NCBI GenBank assembly: GCA_946886855.1
Contig: CAMPJJ010000011.1
Location: forward strand, 19,585-83,584
DNA from: an uncultured Roseateles sp.
Lineage (GTDB): Bacteria; Pseudomonadota; Gammaproteobacteria; Burkholderiales; Burkholderiaceae
Length of the DNA: 64,000 nucleotides
Reading direction: 5' to 3'
The first letter of the stretch is position 1, and the number at the start of each line of letters is the position of its first letter. The notes beneath the pieces are model-generated. The model was given only the letters and a program-made list of their open reading frames with translations, made no database searches and was not told the DNA's origin. Below, in pieces: positions 42,348 through 51,297 of the stretch. Both the position numbers and the translations under genes were made by a program.

Positions 42348-44573
42348 ATGGAACGCTTCGAGCCTTCGTTTCCGACGCTGCAATCCTGCGCCGACGAGCC
42401 CATCCACATCCCCGGCTCGATCCAGCCGCACGGCCTGCTGCTGGCGCTGCGCGAGGGTCGCATCGCCGCCTGGAGCGACAACGCGCCGGCTCTGCTCGGC
42501 GTCCAGCCGACGCTGGGCCTGGCCTGGAAGGACCTGCTCCTGCCCGGCTCGGTGCACCAGGAGCTGAGCGTGCTCGCCGACGAGGCCGCGCTGACGCCCG
42601 GCATGCCGGCCTTCTGCGAGGTCGAGCTCGGCGGCCGGCCGCACGACGCCGTCGTCCACGTCCATGACCACCACACGGTGATCGAGATCGAGCCCCGCAC
42701 CCAGCCGCTGGCGCCGCTGAGCTCCCAGGCGCGCGTCTACGACCGCGTCCGCCGCGCCGGCTCGATGGCGTCGGTGCTGCAGGTCGCCGTCGACGCCATC
42801 CGCGCGTGGACCGGTTTCGACCGCGTGATGGCCTACCGCTTCCGCCACGACGACAGCGGCGAGGTCGAGGCGGAAGCCAAGTCCGACACCCTCTCCTCCT
42901 ACCTCGGCCTGCGCTACCCGGCCAGCGACATCCCGGCGCAGGCGCGCCGCCTGTACCTGCTCAACACGCTGCGGCTGATCCCGCACGTGAGTTACCGCGC
43001 CGTCGCGCTGGTGGGCCATCCGGAGGCGCCGCCGCTGGACCTGACCCACTCGGTGCTGCGCAGCGTCTCGCCGATCCACGTCGAGTACCTGCACAACATG
43101 GGCGTGGGCGCGTCCATGAGCGTCTCCATCGTCGTCAACGACAAGCTCTGGGGCCTGATCGCCTGCCACCACATGAGCTCGCTGCAGGTGCCCTACCCGG
43201 TGCGCTCGGACTGCGACGTGCTGGCCAACATCCTGTCCTCGGCGATCGCGACGATCGAGGCGCGCGAATTCGCGCGGCGCCAGGCCGACACCGCCTCGCT
43301 GGTCGCGGAACTGGCGGGCGATCTCTCCATCGCGGACGACGCCGTCACCGCGATGCTCGGCCAGTCGGCGCGGCTGCGCGACGTGCTGCGCGCCGACATG
43401 CTGCTGCTGTCGCAGCAGAGCAAGGTGGTCTCGGATGGCGACCTGCCGCAGGCGCTGGCGGTGGCCATCGCCACGGCCCCCTGGACCGGCGACATGCCGG
43501 CCCTGCGGTCCTGCAGCGAGGACTGGCCGGAGGCGCTGCGCCCGCTGCTCGGCCAGTGGGTCGGCGCGATGTGCCTCCCCTTCGACGCGAGCAACGGCGG
43601 CCGCCTGATCGCCTTGCGCAAGGAACAGTGCGAGACGGTCCGCTGGGCCGGCCAGCCCGACAAGGTCGTGGCGCGCGGCCCCAACGGCGCGCGCTTGACG
43701 CCGCGCGGCTCGTTCACCGAATGGCGCGAGCAGGTCAAGGACTGCGCCGAGCCGTGGACCGAGACCGACGTGCGCTTCGGCAAGCAGCTGATGCTGGAGC
43801 TGCAGCGCACGGCGGCCGCGCGGCATGCGGAGGTCGAGGCGGCGCGGCGCAACCTGCTGGCGATGCTGGGCCACGACCTGCGCGATCCGCTGCAGGCCAT
43901 CCAGATGGTGGCGGGCGTGCTCAAGCGCGAGCCCGATCCGGCGCAGACCGGGCGGCTGGGCGCGCGGCTGGACGCGTCGAGCGGGCGGATGCACCGGCTC
44001 ATCACGCAGGTGCTCGATTTCAGCCGGGCCGAGGTCGGCATGCCCCTGCACACGGAGCTGCGCGCGCTGGATCTGGAGGCCTTGCTGCTGGACCTGGTCG
44101 AGGAAGTCCGGATAGGACATCCCGGCTTCGAGATCGTCCTCCGCACGGCGGGACCGGCCACGGTGAGCGGCGATGCGGTGCGGCTGGCGCAGGCGATGTC
44201 CAACCTGATCGCGAATGCGCGCAACTACGGCGCGCCGGGGCGGCCGGTGACGGTCTCGCTGGAACCGGCCGGCGACGGCGGTCATCGTTTCAGCGTGGCC
44301 AACGAGGCCGATGAAATTCCGTCAGCGGTGGCCGCCGAACTCTTCGAACCCTTCAAGCGCGGCATGGAACGCGGCGCGCCCAACCGCAACGGGCTGGGTT
44401 TGGGGCTCTACATCACGCGGCGCATCGTCGAGGAGCACGGCGGGACGCTGAGCTATCGGTATGAGGCGCCGAGGGTGGTCTTCGCGTTCACCGTCGCGGG
44501 CGAGCCGCCTTCCGCCGGGATCGCCGGGATCGCCGGGGCGGCCGGGGCGGCCGGGGCGGCCGGCGACGACTGA
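42348..44573 (+). CDS. bphP: Bacteriophytochrome sensor histidine kinase
   Basis: 741 residues: PAS with Cys14 (LQSCADEPIHIPGSIQPHG), the biliverdin-attaching Cys of bacteriophytochromes; GAF with LRYPASDIPAQARRLYL and IPHVSY; PHY with the tongue motif PRGSFTEWREQV; then a kinase with His509 (MLGHDLRDPLQAI), N-box LIANARNYG and GLGLGLYITRRIVEEHGG. Red/far-red light sensing is expected. The C-terminus ends in Gly-Ile-Ala/Gly-Ala-Ala repeats. No heme oxygenase or response regulator gene lies next to it in this window. Confidence 0.95.
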   Translation: MERFEPSFPTLQSCADEPIHIPGSIQPHGLLLALREGRIAAWSDNAPALLGVQPTLGLAWKDLLLPGSVHQELSVLADEAALTPGMPAFCEVELGGRPHDAVVHVHDHHTVIEIEPRTQPLAPLSSQARVYDRVRRAGSMASVLQVAVDAIRAWTGFDRVMAYRFRHDDSGEVEAEAKSDTLSSYLGLRYPASDIPAQARRLYLLNTLRLIPHVSYRAVALVGHPEAPPLDLTHSVLRSVSPIHVEYLHNMGVGASMSVSIVVNDKLWGLIACHHMSSLQVPYPVRSDCDVLANILSSAIATIEAREFARRQADTASLVAELAGDLSIADDAVTAMLGQSARLRDVLRADMLLLSQQSKVVSDGDLPQALAVAIATAPWTGDMPALRSCSEDWPEALRPLLGQWVGAMCLPFDASNGGRLIALRKEQCETVRWAGQPDKVVARGPNGARLTPRGSFTEWREQVKDCAEPWTETDVRFGKQLMLELQRTAAARHAEVEAARRNLLAMLGHDLRDPLQAIQMVAGVLKREPDPAQTGRLGARLDASSGRMHRLITQVLDFSRAEVGMPLHTELRALDLEALLLDLVEEVRIGHPGFEIVLRTAGPATVSGDAVRLAQAMSNLIANARNYGAPGRPVTVSLEPAGDGGHRFSVANEADEIPSAVAAELFEPFKRGMERGAPNRNGLGLGLYITRRIVEEHGGTLSYRYEAPRVVFAFTVAGEPPSAGIAGIAGAAGAAGAAGDD
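44515..44568. repeat. 9-bp minisatellite at phytochrome C-terminus, six copies
   Basis: GCCGGGATC and GCCGGGGCG units in frame, coding Ala-Gly-Ile/Ala-Gly-Ala just before the stop. Confidence 0.9.
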
Positions 44574-44591
44574 TCGAGCGGTCCTGCCGCC

Positions 44592-45587
44592 TCAGTCTTC
44601 CGGGATCCGGTTCACCAGCGGCTCCCCGCGCTCGAACGCGCTGAGGCTGTCCAGCGTCGTGGCCATGATCTGGCCGATGGCCTCGACGGTGAAGAAGGCC
44701 TGGTGCCCGGTGACGATCACGTTGGGGAAGGACACCAGCCGCTGGATCACGTCGTCGTGGATCACCGTGGAGGACAGGTCCTGGAAGAAAAGGCTGGCTT
44801 CCTGCTCGTAGACGTCGATCGCGAGGCCGCCGAGCTGACCCGTCTTCAACGCCTGCGTCGCCGCCTCGGTGTCGACGAGGCCGCCGCGGCTGGTGTTCAC
44901 CAGGATCGCGCCGCGCTTGAGCTGCGCCAGCGAGCCGGCATCGACGATGTGACGCGTCTGCTCGGTCAGCGGACAGTGCAGCGAGATCACGTCCGACTGC
45001 GCCATCAGTTCCTTCAACGGCACGTAGCGTCCGCCGAGTTCCTCGAACGCCGGCTTCGGGAACGCGTCGTGGCCCAGCACCGTGCAGCCGAAGCCCGCCA
45101 TGATCCGCGCGAAGATCGTCCCGATCTTGCCGGTGCCGATCACGCCGACCGTCTTGCCGTGCAGGTCGAAGCCCATCAGCCCGTCGAGTTCGAAGTTGCC
45201 GTCCCGCGTGCGCACGCTGGCCCGGACGATCTTGCGGTTGACCGCCAGCAGCAGGCCCACCGCGAATTCGGCGACCGAGTACGGCGAATAGTCGGTGACC
45301 CGCACGACCTCGATGCCCAGCCGCCGTGCGGCCGCCGCGTCGATGTGGTTGAAGCCGGTCGACCGCGTCGCCACCAGCCGTATGCCCTGCGCCGCGAGCC
45401 GGGCCAGCACCTCGGCATCGACGGCGTCGTTGACGAAGACGCACACCGCCTGGCAGCCGGCCGCCAGCACCGCCGTGTCGACGGTCAGCCGGTCCTGCAC
45501 GAAGACCAGCTCGTGGCCGATCTCCCGGTTGGCCTGCTGCAGCAGGGTCTGGTCGTACCGGCGGGTACTGAAGACGGCGGTTTTCAT
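44592..45587 (-). CDS. ldhA: D-lactate dehydrogenase (LdhA-type 2-hydroxyacid dehydrogenase)
   Basis: 331 residues, cytosolic, NADH-dependent reduction of pyruvate to D-lactate. Close to E. coli LdhA in layout: MKTAVFSTRRYDQTLL start, NAD motif VGVIGTGKIGTIFA, catalytic Arg in VNTSRGGLVD, Glu in DVYEQEASLFF and His in VTGHQAFFT. AGGAG precedes the ATG. It follows the DASS transporter by 19 bases, so the two are probably co-transcribed. Confidence 0.95.
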   Translation of the reverse strand: MKTAVFSTRRYDQTLLQQANREIGHELVFVQDRLTVDTAVLAAGCQAVCVFVNDAVDAEVLARLAAQGIRLVATRSTGFNHIDAAAARRLGIEVVRVTDYSPYSVAEFAVGLLLAVNRKIVRASVRTRDGNFELDGLMGFDLHGKTVGVIGTGKIGTIFARIMAGFGCTVLGHDAFPKPAFEELGGRYVPLKELMAQSDVISLHCPLTEQTRHIVDAGSLAQLKRGAILVNTSRGGLVDTEAATQALKTGQLGGLAIDVYEQEASLFFQDLSSTVIHDDVIQRLVSFPNVIVTGHQAFFTVEAIGQIMATTLDSLSAFERGEPLVNRIPED

Positions 45588-45606
45588 GGCTTCTGCTCCT
45601 TGTCGT

Positions 45607-47112
45607 TCACCACATCCCCAGCACGCGCCACCACGCGATGCCCACGGTCGCGAAGATCAGCAGCTCCAGGACGCACATCACCGCGCCCACGCGCCACCAC
45701 TGCCCCATGCTCACGTAGCCGCTGCCGAAGATGATGGGCGACGTGCCGGTCGCGTAGTGGGTCAGCGTCATCATGATGGCCGATCCGGCCGTCATCATCA
45801 GCATGAACGGCACCCGGTAGTCGCCCGGCACCAGCTGCGCGCCGACGGTCAGGAAGGCCAGCATCATCGCGCTGATGTGCGCGGTGGTGCTCGCGAACAG
45901 GTAGTGCGAGAACACGAAGGCCGCCACCAGCACGGCGGCCACCCAGAACCAGCCCATGCCGCTCGCCACGATCGCGTCGCGCATGCCGAGCGAGAACCAC
46001 GCGATCACGCCGAGCTTGTTCAGCTGCTCCGCGAGCATGACCAGCGCGCCGAACCAGATCAGCGTGTCCCAGGCGCTCTTCTCGGACAACACGTCGTCCC
46101 AGTCGATGGTGCCGGTGATGATCAGCGCGAACAGGCCCAGGAAGGCGACGACCGTCGGATCCAGCGTCCAGTGCGGGCCGAAGATCATCGCCGGCACATT
46201 CGCCCACAGCAGCAGCATCAGGCCGAAGACGCCGAGCATCACGCGCTCCCTGCCCGACAGTGGCCCCATGCGGTCCAGCTCGCCCCGCGCGTACGCGACG
46301 GCATCGGGCGTGGCCTTGAGCTCGGGCGGCGCGAGCAGAAACACCACCAGCGGCATCGTCAGCAGCGCCACCAGCCCGGGCAGCAGCATGCACAGCGCCC
46401 AGGTGGTCCAGCTCAGGTGCAGCGACTGCCCGGTGGCCTGGGCGACGTAGTCGACGACCAGCGGATTGGGCGCCGTCGCGGTGAGGAACATCGCCGAGGT
46501 GATCGGATTCGCGTGGTAGTTGACCAGCGCCAGGTAGGTGCCGACCTTGCCCTGCGTGCCCTGGGCCGGATCGGAATCGAAGGCGCTGGCGATCGACTTC
46601 ATGATCGGATGGACGATGCCGCCGCCGCGCGCCGTGTTGCTCGGCGTGAACGGCGCGAGCACGAGCTCGCAGATCGCCAGCCCGTAGCCGATGCCCACGG
46701 TGCGCCTGCCCATCAGCGCGATGAACATCAGCCCGATGCGGTTGCCCAGCCCCGTCTTCTTGAGCCCGCGCGAGATCAGCACGGCCACGACGATCAGCCA
46801 GATCAGCGGGTTGGAGAAGCTGCTCAGCGCGTCGGTGATCGCGCCCTTGGACGTCGGCGATGTCACCTGCGCCAGCGACAGGATGACGATGGCCATCATC
46901 GCCATCACGCCGATCGGCATCACCTTCAGGATGATGGCCACGATGGTGGTCAGGAAGATGGCCACCAGATGCCAGGCTTCGGGCTTTAGCCCGGCCGGGA
47001 CCGGCACCAGCAGCAGGCCGAGGAGCACCCCCGTCGTGATGAAGGCGGGCACGAGGCGGAACGGCACCGCCCGCTTGAAATAGCGATAGAGCGCGATCAA
47101 CCGGGCTGTCAT
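45607..47112 (-). CDS. DASS-family anion symporter/antiporter (CitT/TtdT-like)
   Basis: 501 residues with about 12 membrane helices. Signatures of the divalent anion:sodium or antiport family: VTSPTSKGAITDALSSFSNP, APFTPSNTARGGGIVHPI and LTATAPNPLVVDYVA, plus MTAGSAIMMTLTHYATGTSPI near the end; the two S/T-N-T/P motifs line the substrate site. Likely substrates are dicarboxylates such as succinate, tartrate or citrate. It shares an operon with D-lactate dehydrogenase, which suggests a role in organic acid exchange. Confidence 0.93.
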   Translation of the reverse strand: MTARLIALYRYFKRAVPFRLVPAFITTGVLLGLLLVPVPAGLKPEAWHLVAIFLTTIVAIILKVMPIGVMAMMAIVILSLAQVTSPTSKGAITDALSSFSNPLIWLIVVAVLISRGLKKTGLGNRIGLMFIALMGRRTVGIGYGLAICELVLAPFTPSNTARGGGIVHPIMKSIASAFDSDPAQGTQGKVGTYLALVNYHANPITSAMFLTATAPNPLVVDYVAQATGQSLHLSWTTWALCMLLPGLVALLTMPLVVFLLAPPELKATPDAVAYARGELDRMGPLSGRERVMLGVFGLMLLLWANVPAMIFGPHWTLDPTVVAFLGLFALIITGTIDWDDVLSEKSAWDTLIWFGALVMLAEQLNKLGVIAWFSLGMRDAIVASGMGWFWVAAVLVAAFVFSHYLFASTTAHISAMMLAFLTVGAQLVPGDYRVPFMLMMTAGSAIMMTLTHYATGTSPIIFGSGYVSMGQWWRVGAVMCVLELLIFATVGIAWWRVLGMW

Positions 47113-47259
47113 GCGCAGCGTCCTCCCTGGGATCCTGGTCCCATTGAATCACGAAGGAACCGTCGCAGGGTCGATCAATACGGGGGTTGCGTCAAGCTTC
47201 ATGCATGAGGCAAGGACTGGCCCCTACACTCGACCGGTCTTCCTCGGGGGTGTCGTTCC

Positions 47260-48858
47260 ATGGATGTCGTCGACCGGTTCGGACTCTTCCTGGCGTCGCA
47301 GCCGCTGCTGGCGCTGTTCCTCACGATCGCGGTCGGCTACTGGCTGGGCGCGCGCAGCATCAAGGGCTTCGCGCTGGGATCGGGCGCGGTGCTCTTCGTC
47401 GGGCTCGCGATCGGCGCGGCCGCGCCGCAGCTGAAGCTGCCCGCGCTCATCGGCAACCTGGGGCTGATGCTGTTCCTCTACGGCGTGGGCATCGCCTACG
47501 GCGCGCAGTTCCTGCGCGGCCTGACCAGCGCGCGTGGCGCCAAGGCCAATGCGGCCGCGCTGCTCGGCGTGCTGGCCTCGCTTGGCCTGATGATCGCGGC
47601 GACGCGGCTGTGGCCCGGCGTCGAGCTGCCCAAGGCGCTGGGCGCCTTCTCCGGCGCGGGCACCAGCACGGCGGCGCTGCAGGCGGCGCTGGCCGTGTTC
47701 GGACCGTCGCCGGCGACGGGTTACTCGGTCGCCTATCCGGTCGGCGTGGCGATCCCCATCCTGCTGCTCGGCCTGTACAACGCGTGGCGCAAGCCGACGC
47801 TGGAGCCCCCTGCCCCGCCGTCGCTCCACGTCGAGGAAGTCGGCGTCGACGATGTGGCCGTGCTCGGCCGGACGGTGGCCGCGGTGTCGCAGACCCTGCC
47901 GCACGGGGTGGCGATCGCCGCGATCCGGCGCGGTCATCACAACATGGGCGCGGCGCCGGAGGTCGAGCTCCAGCGCGGCGACGTGCTGCTGCTCAGCGGC
48001 ACCGATCCCGCCGCGCTGAAGCACGCCGCGCTGCGCTTCGGCCCCGCGGAGCCGGGACGGATCCTGCGCGACCGCAGCGAGTTCGACTATGAGCGCTTCT
48101 TCGTCTCCAGCCCGCAACTGGCCGGCAAGCGGCTGTCGGAGCTGCAGCTCCCGCCCGAGTGCCGCGCGCGCATCCTGCACCTGCGGCGCAGCGACGTGGA
48201 CCTGGCGCCGCACGCGGACCGGGTGCTCGAATTCGGCGACCGCGTCGGCGTTCTCGCGCCGCGCGAGAGCTTCCCGACGCTGAGCCGCTACTTCGGCGAT
48301 TCGGTCCGCGCCACCGGCGAGGTGAGCTACATCGGCATGGGTGTGGGCGTGACGCTGGGTCTGGCCGTCGGTGCGATCAGCCTGCCGCTGCCGCTGCTGG
48401 GGCACCTCTCGCTAGGCTTCGCGGGGCTGCTGCTCGTCGCGCTGCTGCTGGGCTGGCGCCGTCGCACCGGGCCGCTCACGTGGGTGATGCCGATCTCCGC
48501 CAACCTGGTGCTGCGCAACTTCGGGCTGACGGTGTTCCTCGCGGTGGTGGGGATCTCGTCCGGATCGACCTTCGCGGCGACGATCGCGGAGAGCGGCTGG
48601 CTCTACCTGGCGCTGGGCAGCGCGATCGTCTCGGTGCTGGTGGGGGTGACGCTGGTGATGGCGACGGCGGTGTTCAGACTGCCGTTCGACGCCGCCGCGG
48701 GCATCGTGGCGGGTGCCACCGGCAACCCGGCGATCCTGGCCTTCTCCAACCGCATCGCGCCCACCGACCAGCCCGACATCGGCTACGCGATGATCTTCCC
48801 GTCGATGACGATCGTGAAGATCGTGCTGGTGCAGGTGGTGGCGATGTGGGGGGCGTGA
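47260..48858 (+). CDS. AspT/YidE-family aspartate:alanine exchanger-like transporter
   Basis: 532 residues: an N-terminal helix bundle with LFLYGVGIAYGAQFL and SGAGTSTAALQAAL, two central cytoplasmic TrkA-C domains (about residues 190-345; for example VELQRGDVLLLSGTDP and VLEFGDRVGVLAPRE) and a C-terminal bundle with GIVAGATGNPAILAFSNR. This is the AAEx layout of AspT and YidE/YbjL. Substrate unknown. The gene is divergent from the DASS transporter with a 147-base gap that contains a TCATGCATGA palindrome. Confidence 0.9.
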   Translation: MDVVDRFGLFLASQPLLALFLTIAVGYWLGARSIKGFALGSGAVLFVGLAIGAAAPQLKLPALIGNLGLMLFLYGVGIAYGAQFLRGLTSARGAKANAAALLGVLASLGLMIAATRLWPGVELPKALGAFSGAGTSTAALQAALAVFGPSPATGYSVAYPVGVAIPILLLGLYNAWRKPTLEPPAPPSLHVEEVGVDDVAVLGRTVAAVSQTLPHGVAIAAIRRGHHNMGAAPEVELQRGDVLLLSGTDPAALKHAALRFGPAEPGRILRDRSEFDYERFFVSSPQLAGKRLSELQLPPECRARILHLRRSDVDLAPHADRVLEFGDRVGVLAPRESFPTLSRYFGDSVRATGEVSYIGMGVGVTLGLAVGAISLPLPLLGHLSLGFAGLLLVALLLGWRRRTGPLTWVMPISANLVLRNFGLTVFLAVVGISSGSTFAATIAESGWLYLALGSAIVSVLVGVTLVMATAVFRLPFDAAAGIVAGATGNPAILAFSNRIAPTDQPDIGYAMIFPSMTIVKIVLVQVVAMWGA

Positions 48859-48882
48859 ATCCAATCCCGTCGACCGGGCGGA

Positions 48883-49848
48883 TCAGACGGTCTCCGGTGT
48901 GGGGTTCGCATCCGCCTCCTTTTCAGACGCCTTTTCAGACGCCTTGTCGGGCGCCTTGTCGAGCGGCTTTTGCGCCTTCAACCGCTGCCGCAGCACCCCG
49001 TTCACCTCCGCGCCGTAGATCAGCGTGGTCGCGCTGACGTAGAGGAACACCAGCGTGGCGACCACGCCGGCGAAGCTGCCGTAGAGCAGCGCCAGCTTGC
49101 CGGCGCTGCGCAGGGTGTAGGAGAGCGTCGCCGCCGACGCCACCCAGAGCGCCGCGCCGACGACGGCGCCGGGCAGCACGGTGCGCAGTCTCAGGCGGAC
49201 ATCGGGCAGCCAGCCGTACAGCAGCGCGTACAGCACCACCAGCACGGGGAACGCAACGCCGTAGCGCACGCTGTTGCGCAGCCACAGCGTCTCGCGGCCC
49301 TTGCCCACGCCGTTCTCCAGCGCCTCCCAGACGTAGGGCATGACGATCACGGAGCTGAAGATGGCCAGGATGGCGCCGCCGACGACCAGCGTGAACAGGA
49401 TGACCTTGAGGCGCGCCCGCCAGAAGGGCGCGCCGCGCTCGATGGCGTAGGCGCGGTTCAGCGCGGTGCGCACCGCCTGCATGCCGGACGACGCCGTCCA
49501 CAAGGTGACGAAGAGGCCGAAGGCCAGCAGCGCCTGGTTGCGCTGGGCCAGCACCTGGTTGACGACCGGCTGCAGCGCGCTGCGCACGAGCGGCGGCGCG
49601 TACTCCACGACGCGGCCTGCCAGCGCGGCGGCATCGCCGGGCGATCCGATGTACGCCGCCCCCGCCGACAGCAACAGCAGCAGCGGGAACATCGACAGCA
49701 CGATCGAGAACGCCATGCTCCCCGCCTGGTTGGCGCTCTGGTGCAGCACGTAGTTGCGGATGGCGAGCAGCAGCACGCCGAGCACGGGCGTGCGCACGAC
49801 CGCTTGCCTGACCCACCGCAGCAGTCCAGCGATTCTCGACACATTCAT
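48883..49848 (-). CDS. YihY/BrkB-family membrane protein
   Basis: 321 residues, six helices, the YihY/virulence factor BrkB fold: NQAGSMAFSIVLSMFPLLLLL, TLWTASSGMQAVRTALNRAY, LPGAVVGAALWVASAATLSY and LYGSFAGVVATLVFLYVSATTLIYGAEVN. The C-terminus is a Lys/Glu/Ala repeat tail (KASEKASEKE). Only 35 bases separate its ATG from the divergent HipA-family gene. Function unproven despite the old name ribonuclease BN. Confidence 0.92.
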   Translation of the reverse strand: MNVSRIAGLLRWVRQAVVRTPVLGVLLLAIRNYVLHQSANQAGSMAFSIVLSMFPLLLLLSAGAAYIGSPGDAAALAGRVVEYAPPLVRSALQPVVNQVLAQRNQALLAFGLFVTLWTASSGMQAVRTALNRAYAIERGAPFWRARLKVILFTLVVGGAILAIFSSVIVMPYVWEALENGVGKGRETLWLRNSVRYGVAFPVLVVLYALLYGWLPDVRLRLRTVLPGAVVGAALWVASAATLSYTLRSAGKLALLYGSFAGVVATLVFLYVSATTLIYGAEVNGVLRQRLKAQKPLDKAPDKASEKASEKEADANPTPETV

Positions 49849-49860
49849 GTAAAATTCCCT

Positions 49861-49874
49861 GAACTATTCATGGA
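49861..49874 (+). repeat. 14-mer operator-like repeat, promoter copy
   Basis: GAACTATTCATGGA in the 35-base gap between the divergent YihY and HipA-family genes. It is AT-rich and recurs exactly at 50011-50024 inside the HipA-family gene. ATTCAT also occurs at 49843 and 49877. Confidence 0.7.
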
Positions 49875-49883
49875 GCATTCATC

Positions 49884-51278
49884 TTGGCCGCGTCCGGCAG
49901 CACCTCCGAGAATGATCTTACGTCCGCTCTGGAACGCACGCTCAGAGAGGGGCCGCGCTCCGCAGCAGAGCTTCTGGCAAGCCTGGGAGTCAGTCAGCCA
50001 ACATTGTCTCGAACTATTCATGGAAGCTCGTTACCGATCACGAGCTTCCGGATCCGAGGCGTCCGCACGCCCAAGTACGCGCTCCTGCGCCAACTGCCTC
50101 AGGGTCTCGAATCCAGGCAGCACGTCAGCCGGCTGCTGGCCTCTGGCTCCGTCGTGCCGTTTGCGGAATTGGAGTTCCTGAGCGGCGGCGCCACCCTGGA
50201 GCGATCGGCGGACAGTGGCCGTGTCACGCTCTACGAGGGCCTCCCGCCGTACATCAACTTCGCCTCCCCGTCGGGCTTCCTGGGCAAGCAACTCGCCCAG
50301 GAACTGGCACGGGCGCAGGGTTTCCCGCAGAGCCTGAACGACTGGAGCGACGAGCACCGCATCGCCTACCTCTTCACGCGCGGCCTCAACCTTCCCGGCA
50401 ACCTCGTGTTCGGGAACGCCTCCCTGCAGATGGAACTGGAGCTCCGCAAGGCCAGGCCGACCCCTGCGGCCGAGAAGCCGCTCGCCTACCTGGAAATGGC
50501 GACCGCGCTGAAGGGCTCGGCCTACGGCGCCAGCGCCGGCGGCGAACAGCCCAAGTTCCTCTGGCTCACCGAGGACGCCGGCCATGTGATCGTCAAGTTT
50601 GCCAAGCTGGGCAGCCGCATGGCGGAGCTGTTGCCGCTTGAGCACCTGGCCCTTCGATCGCTGGGCGAGGTCGGCGTACCCGCCGCCCGCACGCAACTGC
50701 TCACGGCCGGCGACTACGTGTTCCTCGAGGTCCAGCGATTCGATCGCGTGGGGCTCAACGGCCGCGTGGGCATGCTCTCCGCAGGCGCTGTCGACGACGA
50801 ATCCTTCGGCAAGCGCGACAGCTGGTCGGAGTTCGCCACGCGCTGCGTGGCGGCGAAGTCCTTGTCCGCCGAGGACGCCCGTCACGTGCATACGATGGCC
50901 GCTTTCAGCGAGCTGATCGGCAACGGCGACAGGCACTTCGAGAACCTCTCGATGCTCATCGACGAACGCGGCGAGTACCAAGGCATTGCGCCGGCGTACG
51001 ACATCCTGCCCATGCGTTACGCTTCCATCGGTGGAGGCGTGGATCCGGATCTGCGCCCCATCGACCCCAAGGTCGGCCCGATCGGTGCCCGCCCCGAGGT
51101 CTGGGAGCGGGCCACGCGCGCGGCGCAGCGCTTCTGGACCGCGGCCCAGACCGAAACCCTGGCCGCCCCCCTGTCGGACGACATGAAGGCACTCGCCGCC
51201 GAGAACCTGACGGCGGTCTGGGAGTTCGTCGCTCCCCTGATTCCCGCTCACTCAGCCGCCGCGACCGGCGGTCGATGA
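49884..51278 (+). CDS. yjjJ: HipA-family kinase with fused N-terminal helix-turn-helix (YjjJ-like)
   Basis: 464 residues from a TTG, with TGGAG eight bases before it. The N-terminal part carries a winged-helix/HTH (RSAAELLASLGVSQPTLSRTI), making a separate HipB antitoxin unnecessary. The HipA kinase core shows GGEQPKFLW, VIVKFAKLG (ATP-site Lys), EVQRFDRVG, the catalytic loop IGNGDRHFENLSML and PAYDILPMRY. HipA kinases phosphorylate proteins such as GltX; the target here is unknown. The RIO-like kinase gene begins 19 bases after its stop. Confidence 0.92.
   Translation: MAASGSTSENDLTSALERTLREGPRSAAELLASLGVSQPTLSRTIHGSSLPITSFRIRGVRTPKYALLRQLPQGLESRQHVSRLLASGSVVPFAELEFLSGGATLERSADSGRVTLYEGLPPYINFASPSGFLGKQLAQELARAQGFPQSLNDWSDEHRIAYLFTRGLNLPGNLVFGNASLQMELELRKARPTPAAEKPLAYLEMATALKGSAYGASAGGEQPKFLWLTEDAGHVIVKFAKLGSRMAELLPLEHLALRSLGEVGVPAARTQLLTAGDYVFLEVQRFDRVGLNGRVGMLSAGAVDDESFGKRDSWSEFATRCVAAKSLSAEDARHVHTMAAFSELIGNGDRHFENLSMLIDERGEYQGIAPAYDILPMRYASIGGGVDPDLRPIDPKVGPIGARPEVWERATRAAQRFWTAAQTETLAAPLSDDMKALAAENLTAVWEFVAPLIPAHSAAATGGR
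50011..50024 (+). repeat. 14-mer operator-like repeat, intragenic copy
   Basis: Second exact copy of GAACTATTCATGGA, 150 bases after the first, inside the region coding for the HTH of the HipA-family protein. An intragenic operator or a duplicated binding site is likely. Confidence 0.7.
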
Positions 51279-51297
51279 GCACACGCTCAAGGCATCC

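Noticed and set aside
47187..47230. Sigma-70 promoter with TTGCGT and TACACT before the AspT-family gene
   Set aside because: The spacer would be 32 bases, too long for a promoter.
49870..50181. ATG-started frame overlapping the HipA-family gene start
   Set aside because: Out of frame with the kinase, Arg/Ser-rich and without a domain; the TTG at 49884 with TGGAG fits the kinase gene.
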